Assembly: GCA_029204225.1 (NCBI GenBank) | Contig: CM055097.1 | Span: 3,256,620-3,320,619, forward strand | Length of the DNA: 64,000 nucleotides | Reading direction: 5' to 3' | From: Diphasiastrum complanatum | Taxonomy: Eukaryota > Streptophyta > Lycopodiopsida > Lycopodiales > Lycopodiaceae | In this document: piece by piece, positions 11,899-22,317 of the stretch | How the letters are laid out: the number at the start of each line of letters is the position of its first letter | Position numbering within the stretch: the stretch's first letter is position 1 | The notes under the pieces: generated by a model | Database searches by the model: none | Seen by the model: only the letters and a program-made list of their open reading frames with translations | Told to the model about the DNA's origin: nothing | Position numbers and translations under genes: made by a program

Positions 11899-12782
11899 GT
11901 ACTTCCACCTGGAATCAAATCTAGCTTCAAACATTGCATCTCGTGATCTAATTCATGTATTTTATCAGCAAAATATTCCTTAGATTTTTACTGTACACCT
12001 TTCCTTTACAATGCTGACAACTCTCTACTTCAAATTGCAGGTGCCTGATTTCTTCTGAATTTGTTTCGGAACATGTGCATGGAAATGAAATTCTGCCTAT
12101 AAAATGTCAAACTTAACTGTCATGTGCATTTTGCTTAACATGTTTTAGGTGCCTAGTCTAAAATTGCCTGTTTGAAGGACTTTTGAGCCTTTTCAATTTC
12201 TGAAAAAATTTTGGTTTCATTTTTGTAGTGATTTTTTTTTAGATGGGAAGTCGGATGTCCATGTAGTTTTTTTCCAGGAGTTTGGTCACCTTGACGAACC
12301 CATGCTAAAAGATCATAGTATATATCTTCACTTAAATCTGTAAGAATACCTTTTCTTTTCAGGTCCCAGTGTTTCCCTGCTATTATCACTCTAAATGACC
12401 AAGTTGCCCAAAAGGAATCTCAGGAGCTTGAAAGAGGATCTTGTAGGGGATTTTAGAACTCAAAAAGCTGGGCTGTGAAACAAAATGGGTCATCATTTTT
12501 TACGCCTACCAGACACCAAATAGGAAATTTGTTCCTTCATTCAACTGACTTTGTATGCTTACCTTCCCAACTTGAGATGGTGATGAATAATTACAAGTTT
12601 CTCAACTTAAGTTTTAGGCTTCCAGCAAGTGTTCAAGAGAGGAAATAATAACACAGGTGATCTGATGAGCAAAATTACAGTATCAGGAGAAATTGATAGT
12701 GTTGAGGTCCTGATGCTGTCTTCCTGGAATGTCCTAGCTGTTGGAGATTACCTATCTCATATTTTCGATTTTTACATTTCAG
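11899..12782 (+). other. MAG intron 5 (about 0.9 kb)
   Basis: GTACTT donor and TACATTTCAG acceptor. The open frame at 12629-12826 runs across the acceptor in a different frame from the glycosylase, so it is not used. Confidence 0.65.
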
Positions 12783-12948
12783 GTGGTTTGAATTGCTGGA
12801 TGGTCCTTCACCAGATGGTATACTAGCCGGACCAAGAGTGGGCATAGATTATGCATCTCCAGAAGTGGTTGCTGCACCATGGAGGTTTGCCATAGCTGGA
12901 AGCCTTTGGGTCAGTGCTCCTCGCAATACTCTACAGCTGTTACAGTGA
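12783..12948 (+). CDS. MAG: MAG exon 6, C-terminal block and stop
   Basis: From 12787 the exon reads FELLDGPSPDGILAG, GPRVGIDYASPE, APWRFAIAGSLWVSAP, RNTLQLLQ and TGA. This closely follows the C-terminus of plant MAG (GLELLDG...GPRVGIDYA.PE...WRFAVA.TPWISAPKNTL). Joining it to exon 5 leaves the frame one base short near 12787, unless another acceptor is used. Confidence 0.85.
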
Positions 12949-13174
12949 CTTTTTTATTGTGAAATTTGCATATCTTCAGTGTGGATGGGTAGGTTCATGA
13001 AGTTTTGCTTTGCGCTCTTATTGAAGAAACATTGTAACTTAGCTAAGCGTGGGGAGAAGCCTTAGTGCTTCTGTCCCACTTGGTGCATAAAATGTCAGCA
13101 TTTTTTGACAAATAAATTTGCTGCACAGTGCAAGCATTTTGCTGTAGACTGGCAAAGAGTTTGACTGTGACTCC
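12949..13174 (+). other. Probable 3' UTR / downstream flank of MAG
   Basis: AT-rich sequence after the stop codon. No certain polyadenylation signal stands out. Confidence 0.4.
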
Positions 13175-14080
13175 TTCATTGGGGGATTGAAGATGAATGG
13201 GCAGTATTCAGCCTACCATCCACAATTTCCTTTTTATTGTGAATATTCGTGCTTCCCAAATGTCGGAAGTTCATTGCTCAATGGTTTTGTATAGTCCATG
13301 AATTCATGATGGATTTGACCAATTTAGGAGTTTGGGTGTGCGGCTCAGAATGTGGAAGGTTGCATAATTTTTTTGTTCCATTTAATACTGAAGTGGGTTT
13401 TGTTGGCAGAAACTTAAACTACAAACTTCAAAGATATGACTTGCAAATCATTTCTAGGGCAGCCTCATCAAGCATGCTTGATCTACTAATACATAATTTG
13501 TCTCCTTGTATGTCACTCTTCTTGAAACAATTCTCATGAAATTTGAAGTACCCTTAAGCCCTAAGGCTGGACTCTGAAGGATATTCTAGAGAAAACTAGG
13601 AAAAATTCATCTCCTTATTCCAATGCAAGAGATGATGGGGCTCCTGGATTGGGGATCAGGTGATGACTACAAATCACTCTAAGTAGAAGATTCCTTGAGA
13701 ACCTAAACTTCAAAGTTATTTTTTAGAACCACAATTTGCACGATATGCTTATTACAATAACACAACATCTTCAGTTTTATCAAAGGAAATTTGAAATATT
13801 TTTATGAATTCCTTCAGTTGGATTCTCTAAGGATACATCAAAGAACGTATTATAGAAAACTAGGAAAACTCAACTCCTTATTTTGGTGTAAGGCCCACTG
13901 ACACCCTACTAGTACATTTATGTCTTAACCCTCTTTAGCACACCTAGTCAAACGTAAGGGTCTATCTTTGATCAGAGTGAAAGAAACGATAACATGCAAT
14001 GCTTAAACCTCTAAAATTTATAACCTGTGGACACCAATAGTTGGGCCAAGATGCATTGTTACTCTTGGATTGTGGGGGTT
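13175..14080. repeat. Diverged tandem duplication, unit 1
   Basis: Pairs with 14085-14870. Shared landmarks in the same order are TCATTGCTCAAT..T, GAATGTGGAAGGTT, AATTTGAAG.ACCCT, GGATATTCTA.AGA, and CTAGTCAAACGTAAGG against CCAGTCAAACCTAAGG. Divergence is high, so the duplication is old. No coding potential is convincing. Confidence 0.65.
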
Positions 14081-14084
14081 GCTG

Positions 14085-14870
14085 ATGAATTTGTATTCGG
14101 GCCTACCTTCCATAATTTTATTGTCAAGTTTCCACGATTTCAAATGTGTCGAAGTGTCATTGCTCAATAATCTTGTGTAGGTCAACGAATGCATGACCGA
14201 TTTGACAATCTAAGACTAATCTATGTGGAGGCTAGAATGTGGAAGGTTTACGTAATTTTCTAGTTTTATTTGGTACTCAAGTAGGTTTCTTCACATAAGT
14301 TGACCTAAAAAAATGTAACTTGCCATTAATCTCTAGGACTAGACTCATAACTGTATGCTCAAATCCAGCAATACAGAATTTGTTTAAGTATATCACTAGT
14401 CAAGAGTAATCTCATGAAATTTGAAGCACCCTATGAAGCCCCAAGCTGGAGGATATTCTAAAGAGAACTTTGAAAGACTTGTTGGGGTCTTGAATTAAGA
14501 ATGAGATGCTAACTACTTAGCTGCTCGAGTCACTTAACTAAATGACTAGATGAATCCTCGAGCTTATTTAACCTGCGAATTATCTCCAAAAACTACACGC
14601 ATCATGATATATTTAATCTAGCAACGTAATGTATGTTTCTCTTGTAAGACTATTGTCATGAAATATGAAATACCTTTCTTATGAAGTTCGAAAAATTGGA
14701 TTTTGTAAAGGATATATGAAAGAAAGATCCATAGGAAACCTAGGAAAATTTATTTCCTTAATTATAGTGCAAAGTCCACTAGCACCTAGTAGGGTTATAT
14801 CTTAGCCCCAGTCACCACACCCAGTCAAACCTAAGGATCATCTTTGATCACAATGAAATAAAGAATAGCA
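14085..14870. repeat. Diverged tandem duplication, unit 2
   Basis: Second copy of the roughly 0.9-kb unit that begins at 13175, in the same orientation with many substitutions and small gaps. Confidence 0.65.
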
Positions 14871-14879
14871 TGCAAATGG

Positions 14880-17800
14880 AAATTCATTGAGATACAATGT
14901 TGCGAGAATTGCAAGCTTTGAAATGTGAGCATCGAAAGTGAGTGCAATGTGGCCAACACAAAAAGATGAAGTAATCCATCGTAATGGACTTGTACAGTTG
15001 TAATTCGATTCGTAGTAATATGATTTAAGCCTGCACACTCAATGGAGAATGAAAAATAAAGAAGCATGGTGATCAAGATGGAGAGATGGAAGTGCTAGCC
15101 GTAATGGCACTTGACAATGGTATGTGAAACAAATTTGCACAATTATAGTTAGCACACACCTGAGAATAATAAACAAATCTCAATAAGCACATGGACGATT
15201 AAAGTGATGTGTGTAATTGACTATAACTCCTTACAAAGTTCAGCCAATTATGCAAAATATATTCGATGGACACCAAAAAATAGTGATAGGTGGTATGTAT
15301 TAATATTGCACTTTTTTTAAACAAGATTCAATAATGAGAATTTCCATGTACTTCTCTTTTGTTGCACGATTTTTGCCAGTGCCCTCAGTTCGGCTTCCTC
15401 TACTAGAAATTTTCTCTTGGAAAATCAAGCCATCAAGGTCAATTTGTTCTCCTATGTAGAGAAGTTCAACAAAGTTTATAATCATAAAATATGCTTTTGG
15501 CATGACTCTTAAAATACAAATAAAAAAAGCAATTAAATAGGAATGCAAATCTCATATTTATGATAATTGCAAGAATCATAGTCATGGACTATGTGAATAT
15601 ATGCAAGTACCAACTTCAACTTGTTCTAAGTCATCATCAAATAGTCATTCCAAGGGCCAAGGATATCTCTCTAAGAGTCACTCATTGGTTGCCATGTGTT
15701 CAATCATGAAGTTTGCATTGAATCTAAGGCCAAAACTTTAGAAAATCAAGGAGTTGATTATGGAGAGGTAATGGCTTGAGGTAGAGCTGCTACACTCTCT
15801 TATCTGTTTAAGAAAGGCATCCCGACGAGCCCCAAAGAGCATTGAAAGAGTAGAAGATTAAGCTATTGAAGCTTTGTCAATAGTACCTAGCTTTATTTAT
15901 AGTTATGCTTTATATTGAATCATAGATCCATTTTTCATGTACTTACCCTTCTTTAATCATCAATGCAAGTCATAGATTATTGTTCTCAATCAGACTTGAT
16001 TCTCATTCACTCATATTGAATTTCATATTGCGTATTGGATTTTAAGAATATCTCCTTTTTGTTCATTACATCTAAAGTTTTGTATTGCTTTATGTGTAGC
16101 TTTGTTGTCTCCCAAGAATTTTCATCATTGGACTCACCACTTGCCAATAAAGACTCACATACTATACTTGCATGAAACTTGTGTTTTTGATCAATTAGCC
16201 ATTCCTATTGGACATGTCACCAACTCTAGAAAGTTACAATTATCAGAAATATCATGGTACAATCGGCTGATTCACTCTTCTGTTTATACAATGTTGTGAA
16301 GTCTCTAGCACACCTCTAAAAGTGGAGGTATCCATAAAAGCAAAGCATCTTGTTGCGAGACTTGCCTCTAAAGCCCATCTTGAGGATTGATAATGATTAG
16401 CATGTATGGTTGGTATGGCATTTGATCATTTGCTCTTAGAACATGCATTTTGTTAATGAAACAATGTGTGTGTCGTTCGAAGGTGCATTGAGTTCATCAA
16501 GAGTTTTTGAACATGTAAAAGATGATCATAACGATGTTTTAGTTTCTAGAATATTTATGGATGGAATCTGCACTCCTAAATCAAGAGTGAGACATTATTA
16601 CTTATTGCATCATTCAGAACTTGTCATACATCAAATTCTTCATGAAACATAATTTTATTGGTAGTAATGTTTGCTAGTTGATTAAAAACTTTAACAATAG
16701 CCACTCCTTTTTAACAATGTAACAAACCATTCTTGAGCATATTTATCAAAGTAAAAATGTTAAGATTAGATATTGTCCAAAAGAGAGCACTATTTAAGGC
16801 TAGTTCAATTTGGCTATTATATGCTTGAACCTCACTATTAAGCATAAAATAGTCTCAATGATGTCTTTGGGAAAAGTAACATGTCTTCAACACAATATTG
16901 GTATCCCAACTCATCTCCGTAAATATTGGGCAAGTAGGCCACATTTTTCAAGTATATGCTTTATGTAATATTACAAGTAAAAGCAATGACCAGTAGGAGT
17001 GTGTTGGTATGTGGATGTGAAAATAATACAAGCTTTATATAGAAGCCTAATTCATATCATTGAGTCATTGATTAACGAACACCCACAAGAATGGGTTCCT
17101 ACCAAATAAATGTTATGTTGGCTTTAAGTTATATTGGCTCATGTGGCTTTGTGGCATATGACAAATGCAAAAATTCTCAAATGCAAATTTTGACACTCAT
17201 AAAGATTACATCATCCCTTTGGATTTTACCTAACTTAAATCATATAGATATGGTATTGTGAATAGTTGGAATTCAATAATTGAAATCAATCATAAGAGCA
17301 TCATTTCCATCTTTATCAAAAGCTATTATTGCAACTTGATTATGTCTAGAAATTTCACCTAGAAGTTGCTAAAAAATCACCACCACTTATAGGCTCATTA
17401 TAGACTTCTTATAATATCATTTGAATGTCTAATGTATTCATGCCCTTGAGGACTTTCCATCTATTGTGTTCATATGGACCCCAATCATTAGAGGACAAGA
17501 ATTAGTAGTAGGTACCAAGGAGTTGGTTGCTAGTTCCCCTTTGTGGTTTAACTTCAAATGCTAAAAATATGCTCTAATTTATTTGAAAAAAAGAGAGGCA
17601 ACAACTAGGGTTCTCAAAGAGGATATGTCTTCTCTTGGAATAGTTGATGTCCAAAAGCGTAGCTCAAGCACATAGTAAAAGCATGCTAGCTTAGGGCTAG
17701 GTCTTTCCTCAAGTGGAACCAATAATAGAATGATTTTGCAAGAAAGTGGGATCTCATTTGATCAATGGTTTTTTCTCTATATGTTGGGTGCTCACCACAA

Positions 17801-18950
17801 GATGCTCTTGGAAGAACACATATGTGCACAACATATAAGAATCATTGGAAGTTAAAGTCATTGTGTTTAAGTTTTATTTTGGTACAATAAAACATAAATA
17901 GACAAATTTATAGTTTTACACTATAAGCCAATCAGTTATATGTTGGTTCTTTGCCATATTGTGGCCACTTACAAGCATGAAAATATATTCTTACATGCAT
18001 CGACCAATAAATAGATATTTTTTTACTACATCTAATTCTCAACTCAAAAGATTGAAATGTCCCAAAAAGACATCTCAACTTTGCATCTGAATATTTTCTT
18101 GTGTTGGCATAAGAAACTCTTTGTATTCCAAATCACTTAATATGAATTAAGACATTAAAGAACAATCACAATAGTTAACCAAGCCTAATGACTTGTGCAC
18201 AATTCATATAATAACACCAAAAAATTTCTAGAAGGCAAATGGTGGAGACACCTAATTTTTTTATCCTTTAAAAAAAATTGAAATTGGTTATTTCGGTCCT
18301 TTAGTTGTAGTTTCAACCTTGGGAAATTTCAACTCTTGCAGATGTATTTTCGATCCATCCTGTAGAGTGTCATTTTCCATGAGTAGGTATGCAGACCTGC
18401 AAAAACAAGTTTGGATATTTTTTGAATCCTCACATGGAGTGAGATACCCAACATGTGCAAATGCTCAGACCGGTATTATTGTAACTATGATACGATTTCA
18501 TTAGTTGGAAACAAAGGCTCTCAAGGACCGCCTATTATAATTGATGATTCTATAAAGTAGTATATAAGCCTTGTGGAGAGATTTTAAATGATCCTAATTC
18601 AGTTCAAATGTGACATTGAGTTGCTCGTTGAATTTATCTTTCTTTTGTATCTCAATAACTTTTTAAACATATGATACGGGTTCAAGGTTTAGCTTTTCCA
18701 TAGTTTGATTTGAGTTTCCTTTTAAGATTGGTATGGTGAATGAAGTCTCTTTTCCAAGGGCCTTTCCCCCATGATGCCACCTATACAGTATGTAACACCT
18801 TTTCCTGTTCACCTTTTTCATATATCGAAGTGAACGACCTAGAGGCATCATGGAGTCTTGTGAACACTCAAAGGATCAGAAGTAGCCTTAGTGACCTTGT
18901 ACATATACGCTGAACGGAAGGGTGCAAAAGACACAAACAAAAATTCATAA
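14880..18950. other. About 4 kb without recognisable features
   Basis: AT-rich and without long open frames (the longest are about 60-80 codons with no family signature). The most protein-like piece is near 15570-15740 on + (NCKNHSHGLCEYM...), which could be a decayed gag zinc-knuckle region, but I cannot support that. It is probably very old transposon debris. Confidence 0.5.
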
Positions 18951-18987
18951 ATGAAGAAAAATCGGAAAAAAAAATTATTGTTGTGAT

Positions 18988-19596
18988 ATGGAACTCACCC
19001 AGGAACTTGGGACATATACATTGAAGGTAGACGGAGCCTGTAGACATTCGAATAGAGAAGGCGCCATAGGAGCAGTATTGCAGAATTCCAACGGGACTGA
19101 ACTAGCCAGTATAGGAGTCCTATTAGGAAAAGGATTCACGAACAACGCTGCTGAATACAAAGCCCTTCTAATTGGTCTACAAATGACCATGAGGGTTGCA
19201 CGCACTATAGGCAACCTTCGAATTATGGGAGGTTCACGACTCCTAATCTGAGGTATGACTGGCGTATACCAACTCAAAAGTAGGACCTTACAGGCCTATG
19301 CAATTGCCATCAACAAATACACTAGAGAGATTTTCCACGTCGAATGGATGCATATTCCACGAGCACAGAACCAACGTGCTGATAGTCTAGCTGCGATAGC
19401 CTACGACCATGATCATTACTGGCAATGTGAGCCAGGTAGGGTAGTCATTTCGCCCATAACCATTGCTACGGAGCTATGGGCAATCCCGAAAGCCCAGACA
19501 TGGTATGGAGTTTCGATGGATCAGAAGTCGGATAAACTGGGTAGGTCTAGAGAATCCCCAACTCCTAGCCCAATTACATCAGCTAATGAGCCATGA
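18988..19596 (+). pseudogene. Archaeal-type RNase H (aRNH) fragment of a Tat-type Gypsy
   Basis: One frame interrupted by a single TGA at 19249-19251. It reads TYTLKVDGAC, then NNAAEYKALLIGLQ, GGSRLLI, stop, then GVYQLKS, and ends HIPRAQNQRADSLAA. This is the extra RNase H domain that Tat/Ogre/Retand Gypsy elements carry besides the normal one. The first aspartate (VDGA), the glutamate (AAEYKAL) and the last aspartate (RADSLA) are present. The usual GDSRL aspartate is glycine here, and the stop falls where an arginine (CGA) is usual, so the enzyme would be dead. It probably belongs to the same element as the RT/RNase H remnant at 59956-60866. Confidence 0.75.
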
Positions 19597-19797
19597 ACTA
19601 TCTAGAACTTGTTTTAGGTCACACCATAGTAGCATAACCCATGGGTTAATGCACACGGCCTAAGTACATAGTAAAACCCCTACCCTAGCATGAACCTGAC
19701 AGATACACACGAAAGGGGAGAGGGGTGTACAGTTTAAAAAAAAATTATACAATCAACAAATTGTATATTCATGTATATAAATGCTAAAACACAGGTT
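19597..19797. other. Noncoding spacer between aRNH and coiled-coil ORF
   Basis: About 200 bp with an A-rich stretch. No integrase follows the aRNH as it would in an intact Tat element, so material has been lost here. Confidence 0.4.
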
Positions 19798-20640
19798 ATG
19801 GAATTCACTACTGAAAAGAGTATGGAAGACCCACAGAGCAGTAATCAGCCCGACAACGCCATAGAAAACTGATGAGGTTCATACTAAAGGAAGAACAGAG
19901 GACCGACATAGAGATCCAACGTCTAAAAGAAGAATTGAAAAAACAAAAGAACCTATGAATCAGAGCCACTAACGAGCTGGTTAGCGCCAATAAGGAGTGA
20001 GATACCTGGAAGCAGAAGTACAATGACCTCAAGGAGGCTAGTGAAAGAAGACAGATAAGCCATAGGGAGGGGTATAAAGGGCAAGAAAAGATCCTAGCCA
20101 ACACCAAGGTGGAACTAGCTGCAACCGAAACTACCGTAGCTAGACAGTTACATGAATACTAGAGAAACGAAACAACAAGAGGACCAATCAGGCCTCAGAG
20201 TTCCTGCAACTCTTTACCCACTTACCCTGTGCACCACAAAGAAATATTGTCAGATAGTCTATTCTACAAAAACTTCGATGCTTACAATTTATATCTACCG
20301 CCCATGGAGTTTCCTCTAGATCTCTAGGTTTTTGAGCTACGACCATCCACAAGTTCAGCCCTCAGATTCACATGGCCACTCATCCCAGGTAGTTTTGAAG
20401 ACTACAAAGATTCCTACGAGAGCTTATGTAGGTTCTCAGTTGTTGCCGCACACCAAAAAGATGATATCATTAGATTGGCCGGCCACTATGCCTACTGCCT
20501 ACAGAATTGGTTACTACAACCTTGGGCAAGGCTTTTTGACCAGGGAAAGGCCTTAGGCCCTCGAGCCTTTCCTTGCATATTATGCAAGTGCCAAAAAAAA
20601 TTTGTGACTTTTTCAACTAAAGGATTTGATGAGGATTTCT
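19798..20640 (+). pseudogene. Coiled-coil ORF of a Tat-type element, decayed
   Basis: The first frame (MEFTTEKSMED...) shifts near 19870 into one frame that stays readable to 20640 apart from four stops (TGA, TGA, TAG, TAG). It shows heptad-like charged stretches (IEIQRLKEELKKQK, YNDLKEASERRQ) and then a tryptophan-rich segment (HYAYCLQNWLLQPWARLF). The composition suggests a gag-like or ORF1 structural protein, but I cannot name the family. The part from 20258 is repeated in inverted orientation at 59955-59640. A shorter competing frame at 20332-20556 is less protein-like and breaks the longer reading, so I do not use it. Confidence 0.5.
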
Positions 20641-20835
20641 AGGATAAGCCATTTAATTTTGTTTCTTGGAAAATAAAAGACCCTTTTCTAGGAGAAATAA
20701 AATCTTACATAATAGGAAATGTTAAGAAGCTAGTAATTAGGACCCTAAATGGATCTACAAATCAATCTGTTACAAAACAACATTCAAATATTGATCTAGA
20801 TTGGCGATTTCGATCTAATCAAGCAAGAACAAACG
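20641..20835. other. Unassigned AT-rich spacer in palindrome arm
   Basis: Duplicated at 59398-59640. No clear domain. It separates the coiled-coil ORF from the old Copia fragment. Confidence 0.4.
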
Positions 20836-21000
20836 GTCAAATTTGGAACGTGGAGAACGTTGGACAACAAGTTGACTTCACCTTTTTAAAATTCGATTCT
20901 AATTGCTCCTTCACCTTGAATCGAATGTGATGAGTTGTCTCCAAGTTGCACAACTCGAGAATGGGTGAAAGATTTATAATCTTTGAACCAATCTTGATGG
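20836..21000 (-). pseudogene. Old Copia protease fragment (part 2, split by younger Copia)
   Basis: On the - strand this continues the aspartic protease of an old Copia after the motif region. Its other half is at 26903-27252, beyond the inserted element. The uninterrupted copy is 58852-59397. Confidence 0.75.
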
Positions 21001-21005
21001 TGAGT
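21001..21005. other. Target-site duplication TGAGT (left)
   Basis: TGAGT directly precedes the 5' LTR and is repeated exactly at 26898-26902. The unoccupied site occurs once in the other arm (ACTCA, 59208-59212). Confidence 0.95.
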
Positions 21006-21696
21006 TGTGAAAAATTGCCTACATTGGCAAATCTAGCCATGTAGAATATTGTACATTTTGTCAATATTGTTTGTTGGTTACTTGAATGGCCAAAGTGCCA
21101 CTTGTACATACACACCTAAAGTAGGTTACCACGAGTCAAGAGGAGTGGCTGTGTCTATTTGGTAGTGATTCCTACTTTGTAGGATCTAGACCATGATTTA
21201 TGATGAGATTTGTACCTACCATGCACCTACCAAGCATGACTCTTGCATCTAGGCTAGGGTTTTCACATTAGGGCAAGAAAGTGGAGTCTACTTCCTTATT
21301 ACATGCTGGATTTTCACCTAACTTTGCAAAGGAAGTGTGTTTTACTATGTATTTCCATTCTCCATAGTGAGAAGATAGAAACTTTTTGGAGCCTCAAGGA
21401 GAAACTCGAGTTTCCTCTCATTGTATGGTGATTACTCTATTTTTCCAATGAAACCCAGCTTTGGCACTTTGTAAACACTGTCTACAGGCCGTACTACAGC
21501 CTTATTTCCACACGTGTGTAGTTGGATTAGACTATTTGATCAATGCTTTGATTGTCTCTACTTGTTTCCTATCAAGCTGCTAAACTAGATCTTGTTTTCT
21601 GATGACTAGTTTCTGATAGATTGTTTAACAAGCATACAATCACCTTGTGGATCATTCAAAGATCCATTTATGGTCCTTAGTACTGTACTTTTCACA
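21006..21696 (+). repeat. 5' LTR of young Copia
   Basis: Begins TGTGAAAAATTGCC and ends TACTTTTCACA. It differs from the 3' LTR at about eight sites. Confidence 0.95.
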
Positions 21697-21710
21697 TGGT
21701 ATCAGAGCCA
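21697..21710 (+). other. Primer-binding site (initiator Met tRNA)
   Basis: TGGTATCAGAGCCA follows the LTR without a gap. This is the standard plant Copia minus-strand primer site, complementary to the 3' end of initiator methionine tRNA. Confidence 0.95.
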
Positions 21711-22317
21711 AGTACAAGGCCATTGATCTGTGTTTGAATCTAATCCAGTTTTAGCAAGTTTTGGTGCAATAAGCTAGTATTGGAAGGGCGAGCTGGTATC
21801 CAGGTTTTGGTGAGGGGATTTGATCCCAAACTTTTTCAGGATCAAAATCCCACGTGTGGGCATCTCTGAACCAGCATTTAATAACCCATATTCATTGGAT
21901 CATAGAAAATTCATATGGTGTCAGTTTGATGTAATTTTTGGTGCAAATTCTAGGATAAGCTACCAAGATCACTTGCCATTGATTAGTTTTGAATTTGTTT
22001 CATGAAAACTAATTTATCTAGGCTGATTTCAGACCTTCTTAAAGTGGAAACCAGGTCTTGAAAGTACATCAAAGTGAATGAGAGAGATAGAGTCAGTTTT
22101 TGTCCAAGAATAGCCAAGATTGGCAAGATTTGCTTGAGTGTAGTTTTCATCTCATCTTATCTTCATTCCAGCTTGTGAGGGAGTGATAGAACTGTGATTA
22201 CAAATCCATCTGTTGGATTAGAAGTCAACATTTGAGTGAAACACTGCAAGTTAGAAACCTTTGTGAGTTTCAGGTCCAAACAAATCTATATCTTGTGTGT
22301 AGAATCTTGCTAGTAAG

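Larger units (their letters stand above)
2738..12948 (+). pseudogene. MAG: DNA-3-methyladenine glycosylase (MAG/AAG family), six exons, frame-damaged
   Basis: This is the only recognisable host gene. AAG-family enzymes excise 3-methyladenine and other alkylated purines in base excision repair in the nucleus. Six exons with GT-AG borders encode, in order: a basic N-terminus, DALDLAPR...LLGKFFRRDD, the catalytic VEAY block, [32 protein letters not shown] and GPRVGIDYASPE...APWRFAIAG, ending in TGA at 12946. Order, spacing and motifs fit plant MAG proteins. Five one-base frame breaks lie in the conserved part (3340, 3365, 3672, about 11873 and about 12787), and the poorly conserved N-terminal part also changes frame. 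No in-frame stop is needed to explain the damage. The neighbouring Copia keeps a 2.4-kb open frame, so a generally high base-error rate is unlikely and pseudogenisation is the better reading. Indel errors in the consensus remain possible. Confidence 0.85.

Noticed and set aside
12629-12826. 65-codon open frame over the last MAG intron-exon border
   Set aside because: It reads exon 6 in the wrong frame. The glycosylase motifs are in another frame.
18663-18851. 62-codon open frame on -
   Set aside because: Short, no family signature, in a stretch without other coding evidence.
20332-20556. 74-codon open frame, conserved in both arms (59657-59893)
   Set aside because: The overlapping frame that continues from the coiled-coil ORF is longer and more protein-like. 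Similarity between arms is expected from the duplication and is not evidence of coding.
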